A program made the translations under genes and the position numbers. A DNA stretch of 64,000 bases from Tubulanus polymorphus (Eukaryota > Nemertea > Palaeonemertea > Tubulaniformes > Tubulanidae). The stretch is taken from assembly GCF_964204645.1 (NCBI RefSeq), contig NC_134031.1, positions 15,621,307 through 15,685,306 on the forward strand. Reading direction: 5' to 3'. Position 1 is the first letter of the stretch. Each line of letters starts with the position of its first letter. The notes beneath the pieces are model-generated. The model searched no databases. It worked only from the letters and a program-made list of their open reading frames with translations, and was not told where the DNA came from. Below, piece after piece: positions 23,283-35,200 of this stretch.

Positions 23283-26200
23283 ATGTTACTCGGAGATGTG
23301 CAGATATTGTGGGCAACGTTTCGGGTAGGATTTCTCTGGATACTGTGGATAATGTTTCAGACGAGGTATGTAACGTTAAATGTGTTACGTAATATTTTAA
23401 GAACGTTGATACGTTTTGCAGTTTCGCGTCAATATTCTGTTGTACGGACGGTTTAGTCAACTATATTCGAATACGGTTGAATAATCCGTAACAGCTTCAT
23501 TTAAAATAACTATTAATTAATAATTGATATGATTAATATTAGGCCTTGATAATTGATAATAATAATAATCTTTCTTTAATTGAAAATAAGTGGTTTTAAA
23601 ACCGTAAACTAGTTTTAAAACTGGAAAACCGTTTTGCCGCAAGTTTTGTTTTGTTATGAAATCCGTTTCAAAGATTCGAACTTTTGTCAGTGGCGCATTT
23701 AGGGGTGGTCTCGGAGGTCCGGACCCCTGCCTTCCCATTAAGTTTGCCTCTTTTCAAGACGATGATTGTTAAAACCAGATTTGACATTCATACGTTCGGA
23801 AGTTGCATATTTTCCGATATATTTCTTAGAAAATATCTAACGCTGTGGGTGGGACCTGCTAGTATCCTATAACCTGGATGCTTTCTTCGAAAAAATTCCC
23901 TTTTCTTTTCTTTTCATCTGAACTCCAGCCTCCTAAATTTCAGAACTGTTCCTGTTAATATATTATACTCCAAGATTATAGCGAAGAACAGAAAAAGGAG
24001 ACTCCAATGATGTGCGGTATATATTATAGCAGATGACTGTGTTTTGTCATAGGCCTACAAGTATTTCCAAAGTTACTTGATGATGAGGTGTCATTAGATC
24101 TCATTCTTTCTACCAACTTCTCCATGGACATAACCATGTTCTGTGTTCCTGGATGAAATTAGTATCTAGTTCATTTTCCATCAACGTCTTCTACAATTAA
24201 CGAGATTTTCTCCTGACAGCGATTATTATAGTTATTATACAAAAAGGTTTATTAAAAATTAAGAATTTAAGTTTCGCCGAGAAAGTTCAAACATCTTGAA
24301 ATGATTAATGGCCAATAATATATGGTAGGACTCGCTGCCTGAGATCTCACGGGAACAATCAATTTTACTCGCGGAGGGCCTGCCGGCAAGAATTTTACGT
24401 ACATTCTAATAAAAAATTTAGGGTACATCTTTATGCAAATTTTAGTGCATACTGCTTTAATCAGTACTGTGGACTTTGGATCAGAGTCGGGTGGAATTTT
24501 GACATGTAATTTTCCAAAGGGCACTTGGTTCGGACCCCCGGAACCCCTGGACCCGCAACTGACATTGTTTTCCCTTTCTGTTGAGTTAAAAAGTTGACCC
24601 AGCCGGCCGCCTATCTACCCTGTACATTACTTCTCTTTCAATCATGATCAGGCTAACTGTTACAGACCCGGGAGCTATAGAAATGAACTGATTAGGAATT
24701 TATTGCAGTTTTCGAAAGTGACCCGGCCGATTATAACAAGGTATCATTTTTCGCCTAAACATGATGTAATCGAGAGCGCAATCTATACTGAAAATCCTCC
24801 ATAGTTGTATAGGACAAACTTTGATTCATTCATTAACATCCACTTATATCTCGTAGTGCGCTGTAAAATGCGTATAGCAATGTTTCTTTCGATAACGTGG
24901 CATATATTCATCTATAATATTCAGACATCATGTTTGTTTGTCTTGTGGTCTCAAACAAAACATACAGACGATACAAAATTTAACTTTTGAAATGGGGAGA
25001 AACTTGCAAATATTAAGAAAATTCCTTCTTTTTTGGTATTAAAAACACATCCCAGTGAACAAAGATAGCCTATATACATATGCTTACAAAGAATGAAAAC
25101 ATTTTTTCAAAATTTTGCCAACATGATTTTATCGATTATCCGATGAAGCCGGTTCTATGTGCAATAGTTCAAATTTCCTTCAGGTCCGGTTTTGCGTTCA
25201 CATTCCGGGAACACGTCGACTATGTGATGAACTCTACCTACGACAGAAGAAGCCATCCTTTAGAAGCAGAAGGTAAAAAACCCGATGATAATACAAAATT
25301 GTATATAGAAATCAATTGAGACAATCAAGAAAATATTCGTTTCTGTTTAGCAGTACGAATCTTATTTCACGCGTTATCAATATCAATCGATTTTATATCC
25401 GTTACTTGCAATATTAAATACAATGTACATTCAAGCGTAGTTGAAGCGTAGTGAGTTGTTTCATTCACAATGACGTAGCATTCGACCCGCTGTTGTTGAG
25501 AGGTCGTACATACACACTCAATTCCCTCTTCATTTTTGATATAGATTTCTAAAATCGATTACCTTTCATCATTAACTCAGGAAAACAGACAGTATATATT
25601 ACGTACTTTTGAATTATCATATCGCCGTATATTGATATAACGACCAGAAGAGCTAACGTGTGGATATCGAGAACACTATACGGGTGAATGGGTGAATAGA
25701 GAATACTCGGTAACACCGGATCGCCTGATAAAACCAACTATTACACAGATTTAACTTAAAACCAAAATTATACTCAATTTTAAAGTCTCGTCAGCTGCGA
25801 GGGAAACCTAACCTGACGATGATCTCGTGATGTATAGTGGGTTTTTATTATATTATCTGTTCTCCTCGTTTGAGTGTGGTTATTCTACTATGTGTCGAGA
25901 TAACTCCCAGACCTTCTAATCTGATTCCAGACCCGTGCCGAGAGGGGGTTCGGTAGTACCGAACGGACCCCCTGAAATTTTCAAAATGCCCTATAAAAAG
26001 TCAGTGGCAACATATTTGGGTCAATATTTTTCGAAATTGTTCATTTTTTTTTTAATGGAAATTGAAAATTTTTCATTTTCAAATGATTCATTCAGATACC
26101 CGGGCACCTTCATATTTAAGATCCGTCGTTTATCAACAGGAAGGTACCACTTTTTGGTAAAAAGTACCCTTTCTCTTGAAATAGAACTGCCCCTCGAAAA

Positions 26201-29200
26201 AGTTCGGCACGGGCCTGCTGATACCGGGCTCCTACAGATAAAATGGACCTTAGTAATAGCAAACATAGTTTTGATTAAATACCATTTGCTCATCGGGTAC
26301 GCCCATTGGCGCCGATTCTGTATTTATCGCTACACATTGTTCACATTTTAAGGTTATGATAGTTCCCGATGGAGAATGGATTTATGTCCGTTGTCGTAAA
26401 CGTATAGTTGTCTAGTTTTACGATTAAGCGATCCGTGAAATGGCCGTTTTTACGGCACGTGTGTGGTGCGGTTGTCGCTTTGAAAATATCCATTACGAAA
26501 TTTACTGAATTCGCACTAAAATTGCTGCCACGAACCGGATCTTCCCGGATTCCCTGATATCTTCACGTCCCCTCCTCGTAATCAGTAGATCAGAAATAAT
26601 CCACCAGGATCGCTAGTGGCACTAGTTCATCGTAAAAATATTTTGAATTTGATCTCTTTTGGCAATCTTGATATTCTTCCTACAATCCACCTTGCAAAGT
26701 TCAGGCTTAGGTGTACATAGATCCCTCCAATAATTAGTATGTTAGTATTGAAGTTTATAATATTTTCTGTTGATTGTAAATATCATATATTTCATAGTCT
26801 CCCCCCATGCCATAGAAATGGTCGGAGTGTAAATGAGATCCTGTTCCTAATCCGTATCCTGTCGAGCTTCAATTTCCGTCTACATTTAAATTAAATTCAA
26901 ATCGACTTTTCTCATTAGTAAATCAATTTTCAGTGAAATCTCTACCCAGACACTGAGTGAGAAAGCGGATCTTATATTTATTCGATGACTCGTTTGATGA
27001 TATCCGGATGTAGAAGCCTAACAGTCAAGTTCGAAATGAAATTTCATCCAAAAATCACCCGTTATTTTGTTTTGTTGCGCCATCTGGTGAGTGCCGGTAT
27101 CAAATTAGTCGCTTCACCACCCAAGGGCAACCATCGACCGATGTACTGACAGGCACCAGATGGCGTGACTGTACGGTCAGGCTAAAACAGTATCTGGAAA
27201 GCAAACCAAACTTAATTCAATACTTTATAAAATATCTTTCAATTTGTTTTTAATAAGGGATAAATACCGATACCTCCATCGTATTAAGGAACATAACTGT
27301 TCAATGACCTCGTGGGTGATCAAAAACTTCAAATAGTTGCTTTTTGTTTCTTGTACCTAGGTGGAATCGTTGTCGTCAAGATTAATCTTCACGTCAACGA
27401 GATAAGCTCGGTAAACGACTTCTCTATGGTAAGTTTTTCATGCAGAAATCTCTCTTAAGACAAAAACCGAGCATAAATAATGTGTTTCGAGAAAGCGTCG
27501 TTTAATACTAACGAATAACAAAATGATGACGTAGTTAAACAATAGCAATCAAGATTCCCTTTCTAACTCAAAGTTCACCGACTGGATCCTCGGGCGAAGC
27601 TAAATTGGCTCATTTATTTCGACCGGTTCGTTTTGTCTCGCGGAAACACACGAATTAGTGGAGATAACCGCGCAAATGATGACGACAGACCGATCAAATA
27701 GTTCCATATTCACGTGCACGTCGAAACCGCAATCCTTAACTAACTTCGTCGTCATTTATTTCAATTACAGGACTATCGTATGTCGTTCTACTTGCGTCAG
27801 AGATGGAACGACCCCAGACTGTCGTCGAATAATTTCCACAACTCGAACGTTCTCGTACTGCGGTATCCGGATTACACTAAACTCTGGCTGACGGACTTAT
27901 TTTTCACCAACGAAAAGAAATCGTCGTTCCACGAAGTCACGTCGCATAATTCCTATACTAAGGTCTACCCCGACGGCAATATATTATTTAGCCAAAGGTA
28001 CCAGCATAATTCTGTACTAACATTATCTTGATTCATTCACGATCATAGACGGAGTATTATATCCGTGTTGTAATAGCGATGATATCGAAGATCCCACAGT
28101 AAGAAATGTTTCCTTGAGCTAGTTGTTTTATTCGATATTTCAACTATATCATTATAGTTATCTTCGGTAATATTTAAATGCTTATACTACTTATAAGGTG
28201 ACTATTTGATCTTAAATAGGGATTGTCCCAATTACTTATTTGATTGGTAGATTCTGTTTGATTTGTCTTGATGTGGCATCCCTGTCAGACCCACCACACC
28301 TGCGGGGAGTGGAACAAGGGGTTTGAATTTGAAATCAAAAATCGAAGTACGGATATAGTTGTGTGATCAGCGGTCGAAAGAACAGAATTTTCTGTTAAAA
28401 TTGAAGAACATAATTGGAAATTTCGGTTCCGGTTCATGCAAACAATCATCCAGCCAGTGTGAATAAGATGACTATCAGGATATAATCCAAACGGTGAATA
28501 AACTACTAGCTCAAGGAAACATTTCGGACTTTATTTTTCATTCCCAGCATGGGATTTGGATGTATACGATTTATGTTTATATAATTCTGATTGAACAGTT
28601 CAGGGTACTGAATTCACACCACATTTCATTTTACCAAAGTATCCACATTATCCCATATACACTGACGTGGGCGTTTCATGTTAGCACTCAACTGCACCGA
28701 GAGTTCTAACCTACACGCTCATCATCAAATCGTAATAACATCGGTCTTGTATCGATTGATCGAATACCGGTAATATTTTTCTACGGTAAAACACTTTTCA
28801 GTTCGTCCTGTGTTGGAGAGAGATCGCACGGCGTAACGAAACAAATCGAAAAAAAAACCCGCGTCGATTTCATATCGGAGATAGAGTTGTGATTTATTAT
28901 TCTGACGCCGATATGCATCGTGTACCAACTTGACCGCGAGCATGGATTGAAGTCGTCATTAATTACCGTTAATCTATTTTCAACACACAGCACGCTGCAC
29001 GTAAAGCTCTTATCGGCAATTAGAAAAAATCGACAACTCCAACTTGAGCTACGTATGTGGTGCTACGTCGGTGCGAAAATAGATGTGATGGTCCACTTCA
29101 TATATCATATTTTTAGAATGGCGAATTCTGAAAATTGAGAATGGCGAATTCTGAAATCGAAAACCTGCCAGGTTTAATATCATATCAATATCTAGTCCTA

Positions 29201-32200
29201 AAGCTACTCCAGACATCTCGACAGATACTCTCTCTACTGGAAATCTATTTGAAGCATTGTAGTTATCAGAAACTAATCAATTTGACGAATAACTAAAACT
29301 GTACCCTCAACTAAACTGATGTAGTCGAATTCGATAATGTCAACAAGTTTCGTTATTGGCAAACGATTACGTTGTTTAAGTTCCTAAAAAATTTCCAAAT
29401 TTTTCTTTGTTCCGTTATATTTGCATGTCGTCTGCGAATGCTCAATTATTGATGCGAACGAAGCTAATCCTTAAAAAGATAGTGTCTCATATTTGATCCC
29501 ATGAGAGTAACCTGCCGTTGTTGGGCCATTCTTCGCGAAATGGTAATGGCCAGTTTACGTGGCGTTGCATTTACTATTTGTCTTCATAAATATAGGATTA
29601 CTGACGTGAAGATAGTTGCCACTTTTCGGTAGCATTTTCGGATTCTCTTCCGCAATCGTAACTTTTCAAGGGAAAAATCGACTCGGGTACAACCGGAAGC
29701 AGCGTGATGTTATCACCGGAAGTTGATGCGACGCGCTACTGATGTCATCTATCTTATAAAAACTATCCAATTGCCTTGTTACACCGTCGACGGAATAAGA
29801 TACGCAGTTATTGAAGGGCACGTGTATAACACAGGAAGACGCATTGACAAATTACTGAGATCATTCAGAAACCAACCATACCATATCAATACTTCATGCC
29901 ATCGTTAATGGCCGATAATGGATCGATAAGCCCGAGTTTTTATCGTATATTTTTAAAAACCCATTTAAAGGATATCAGATATGACATATTTCGCTCGTAT
30001 CATTCAAACACGGCAATATCCAAGATAAAGTATATACAGGTGAATGTAATTGCTACTCGTGACCGCGGTGCGAACGAGATATGAAATGTAATGAAACTCT
30101 CTTTCATTCGAGAGTTAATGCGAAGATCTACCCCAATGACAACTTATTTAACGCATCCGATATTTTCATGAGTTTGAGAACTGCTCTCGTCTTTAACGAG
30201 TTAAATTCAAGCTAAAAGCTTTGGATTGTCAGAACTGTCGGCTATTTGCGACGATGAGTGGGAATAGTATATTTTACGAAGGTACAAATCATCAACTTGA
30301 TCGTTGATTTCTGACAATTTGACAAGTTTCAGCGTGTACAGTATTTTATTTCTAACTTAAGGTATTTTGAACTCGTCCTTTCCTCGACGACACTTTTACA
30401 CAAACGAGCTTTTATGTGAACGTATCTTAATGATACTGCGCACTACACCCTTAAGATGTAATTTCTTCCGGGTCTAGAATAGTCCGAAGAACTGTTTTCT
30501 CACATCATTCTCGTCTCAATCTACTATCATTCTTTCCTTATTCACCGACGGCAAGATTCCATCCCTAGCCTCGATTTGTCGTTCTCTTTGTTTTCAAGTA
30601 ATTTCTGGATCAGTCATCCACATATCCATCTCATAAAAACTTTGCTATCATATGCCACTATTTAGATATAAGATTTATTTTGTTTGAATTGACTTGAGGT
30701 TCTTCATCCAAAGTGAGATGGAACATAAGGCAACGACACGTTCTCTCCAAGTTCTAGCTACATATCGTTCTACCCGCAGCGCCTCGTCCCCGAGTCAACC
30801 CCAGTTTCAGCTCGCCTCCTGGTTACTTTCGGGCTGTCTCTTCCCTCGGGGTACCAATGTAGGGCTGCAGTCATCGATATGCTGCCAGGCTCCATTCGGA
30901 TTGACATCTGCATCTCAGTCTGCGCCGTCTGATTTCGTTAGGTGCCCTGTCTGTGTCCTACCACGGAGGTCTTCATTCGAGATTTTCCTTGGCCAAAACA
31001 CCTTGCAAACGCGCCATAGGCATCTTTTGTGTAAGGCGGACAGCCTGTTCATCCTTGGGTGTTCGACGAGGCTTCAGAGCCACGCAAGAGTAGAATTGTT
31101 AAGCATTTCCTTTCAATTGCCGGATGTAATTCGCCCACCGGCTTCATGTATGCCTCTCGGGTAGTTGTCATTTTCGTGAGCTTCTTTGTCGTCGCCCCGA
31201 GAAAAGGCGAAATCGAAGAAACCTTTGTAAGGGTATTATGAGAACGTTTTTCAATTATTATGCGCGAACAGCAAGCAGATACCGATCTGAATCCATACAT
31301 GACGTTTGCCATGGAGAATATTGGTCCCGCGGGGCGTAACGTTCACGCACTACGATGCACGGAAATCAGTAATATTGCTCCCCCGAAAAAATATCCCGCA
31401 TGCAGAAAGCATCGTTTCCCTCAGTGGTTATCCATTATCGGACGATCATATGAAGCACACTTCACTTTAGCCAGCGTGTTGTTCCAATGGTTTCATTTAC
31501 GGACTTCCCAAGGACTTCAATCTATGTCATTTAGTTATTTTCGGATATTCTCGATGCTTAGCATAACAACAAAGTTACTTCCGGAATGTCTTTCTGGCTG
31601 TTTTCTCATTGATTCTTCCCAAAATGCGTAACGATACTTTTTGATATTTACGCAGTATTTGAGTCAAATAAAGTGCCTTTCATAACACGATTATAGAAAA
31701 TAGAAACATCGATTGTTTAACGAGAGAAACCAACGATGATTCAGTCAAAGATTATTGAATTAAAGAGATTTATCTTGAGCAACGTTTCGGCTAAACACTA
31801 TTACCATCATCAGGCGTACTAGAGACTAGAGATCAGTGCGCCTGATGATGGCTGATAGCGTTCAGCCGAAACGTTGCTCAGAATAAGAAGAATTTAGAAC
31901 AACAAGAATTTTTCATCTTTGACTGAATCATCGGGTAATTTCACTTGTCATCCATCTAACACGGATAGTGTGTATCTTCTCGACTCGTTAATTGTTTATT
32001 TACAGACTGTCGGCAACGCTGTCGTGTCCAATGTGTTTAACTAATTTCCCTTTCGACTCCCAAACGTGTAACGTTTCTATGGAAAGCTGTAAGTTAACCT
32101 TTAAGTTTTACGCTATCGGGTATTAGTCATTTTATAAACGACTTTCTGCACACTACTGGCAGCATATTGCCATTCCGGGTGTCTGATTACATTTCAATAA

Positions 32201-35200
32201 GGGACCTCACTGTGTAACTAGTTGGTTGTCAATATCGGCGGTCTCCTTGATCGATTCTGTTTGGATGTGGCTTTTCAAAAAATCGTACCGTATAATTTCC
32301 AATAACACATCTGTATAAAATGGTTTGCTCACCACATGTTCTCTACAAAGCAAGTTAAGTTTGCGACGTTGTAAACAAAATCTCAAGTTCATTTTTCCTG
32401 TCTTATAAAAAGCGTTTTATAAACTGAGGAAAATCCATGTATTGTCGAGTTATTACATACGAACCAAATTACATTGTAAAACATCCTCCCCTGCAGGGAT
32501 TCGAACCTGATGGCATCTAGATTGCCACGGTACGAAACCCTGCCACACTAGACCGAGTGCGCAGCTACGTGCGCAGCTTAGATGATGTCATTATTAGCCA
32601 ATCAGATATCCCGTTTCATTTTAGCAAGGGTTTCCCATTTATAGTTCTTCCGTGACATTTACCTCAGCGATTATACAACGAGCAATCTGATCGGTCCCGC
32701 ATGTATTCGTGCGGCAAAGCTGCGCATGTACCTGCGCACCCGGTCTAGTGTGACAGGGGTACGTGCCGTGTAGCGATGCCATCATGTTCGAATCCCTGCC
32801 GAGGGAGGATGATTGTAAAATTGAATGTTTGTTTATTCGTGTAGATAGTTATACGATGGATAGCTTGAGGTTTAATTGGGTGGAGAATAAGAACGAACAC
32901 GTTATACTCAGTAAAAATCTACAACTGCCTGAATACAAGATTAGATCTGTGACGTCGTCGGTTTGCGATACCCACCTGGATACGGGTACGTATGAATAGC
33001 TCAGGGAGGTACCGGCACGACACACGAGATAGCGCCACTATACAGTCGGTTTTGCGCGGTCAAAGTTAGTTCATTTTCGGTGATTTTTGAACGATCGATT
33101 TTCAGGCTCCCGAATACAATTTCTAAACGAGTCATCTAATAGATATAAGATTGGCATCCTTCTCAACATGCGGTTTATATTTCACTGAAAAACGATGTAG
33201 TTCTAATGAATAAAGATGATTCTAATTTAATTGATAAGCAGAAGTGCGTTAACCGAGTAACTAACTACTACTGAAACTAGTGGCGGATCCTTGCGTAATC
33301 TTCGCTTGCCACAATCACGGCGCCGGTACCTCGCTGCGTGTTTGAAAGTGATGCTTTTTGTACTTTTTCTTCTGGTGTGTTATCGATGGGGTAATTTATC
33401 AATTTGAAGCCGTAATCAACAAACGATGCATTATGACTATAAGAATTAGTGAAACATATTGCGACATCCCTCTGTTGCACAATGCGCATAATAGGAAGGG
33501 TTTGACGGTAACCCTTGGTCTGAACAAGCGATTCCATCAATATTGTTACATATCTTTCATTAAAACGTAGTCGTTATGACATTTATGTGCATCCGCTGAA
33601 GATGGTGGATATTTTTGTCAATGTAAGTCTCTATTCAAAGCGACGTATCGCCAACTATTCAATTACTAGTCAAATAAACTATATCGATTGATACCGTGAG
33701 AACAAAATAGCTCACTCAAAATATCGAGTTATCTCGGTTGTAACGTGACAATAAGTGAAGCACCATCGGCTATTCCTCCCCGTGAAAGAAGATATCGTTC
33801 CTAACGCAAAATTATAAGTTGAAAGAAAATACATATCCAACAACGAGGACGGTTTTGCATAGTATATATCTGTTATTTGTCACGCCGTAAAAACCGTTAA
33901 AATGTTTTTTTATACATCACTAACTACTTTGCATTATTTAAGAGGTTGTGTGTGAGTCTATGTGCACTACGTCATCGATATTGGCGTTTCTAAATAGCAA
34001 TTACAATTGTGTAAAATGTCGAAGTTGATATTATAAATATTTTAGAGTTCACGACTCAAATATTCTTTTTAATGGATTTCTTTTTATAAGGTGTCAACAA
34101 ACTTTCTAGTAACAGTTTTCTTGTTCTGTATTGCAAAATTGGCATTTTAGGTTCTTAAAACTATAAGGGCCGGTAACCTTTATTACTAAACGTGTCAACT
34201 TCTCTTCAAACAACCTAGTACATAGAATTTGTCAGTAAGACATTTCCGTTGAATTTCTTCTCTATAGTTTAACCTTAAAGGACTTTATCTATCAACATTG
34301 TTTTTTTTTACCACCCGATGAATTCCACACCTATTACATTTATTTCACATTTTTAAGCTTAGTTCCGAGACAATCAACTTTTGGGCCTAAATTAAATTCT
34401 TTAAATCGCAATCGAAATCGGCTTTGAAAAGTTGGCGCACATGGAGATTTTGGATAATCCTTTCTGTATAAGATACCAACAAATTGTTCGGACTTAATAT
34501 TTATAAAACAACATTCTTCGGTGATGTAAACTTCTTCGTCGGTCGGGGAAATGCATCGCTTCCTGAAATAACATTTTCATATTGGTAGGTAATTTATTAC
34601 GGCATGATATCTCGCACGTATATTCCTACCACCACCTGCAGAGAACACTAAAATCGTAAGGTGAAGTTACATCGCGCCGCGTTTACCTTCCACACATCAA
34701 GCCCGTCTAACAACATTATCTTGGGGCGAACTTATAACCAGGGTTAACGAGGCATTGATTGGAGTGCAATTACTCACCTGCATCGTGGATTCTAAAACGT
34801 TTTTTTTGTCCATGCTTGCATTCGATTTCCTATGGATATTGGAAATCTCCCCGAAGTTAAGGACAAAGCTGGCCTCATAAAAGCTCGTGAAATAGTTGAC
34901 AATTTCACAAAAACCTCATATTTAATAGTACTCATTCAGCTGTTTATGTTTATGAAACAGTGAGAAAATCCTTTAGTTATACCCGAGACAAAATTTGGGG
35001 ATCATAGTGTTTTAGTCGACCTCACAGCAAATTAGCGTAACCGTTTTTTATTTTAAGGTTAATTCAGATGTTTGCGGGCGTCGTGTTTGTTGGTGCGTGA
35101 AGTAATTGTTTTATTTTTGTTTAGGTAATTTCACGTGTTTGCGGGCGTCGTTTTCGTTGGTGCGCGAATTCGGCTACTATTTGATACAGTGGTACATTCC

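Noticed and set aside
24805-24990. Hydrophobic ORF considered as the channel signal-peptide exon
   Set aside because: No usable donor in the needed phase. The exon at 23283-23365 has a signal-like sequence, a GTATGT donor and the right phase.
30694-31164. 156-codon + strand ORF
   Set aside because: Lies opposite a degenerate LINE fragment; composition comes from the antisense of that element.
31260-31631. 123-codon + strand ORF inside a channel intron
   Set aside because: No recognisable domain, no matching splice sites and ordinary intronic composition; likely chance.
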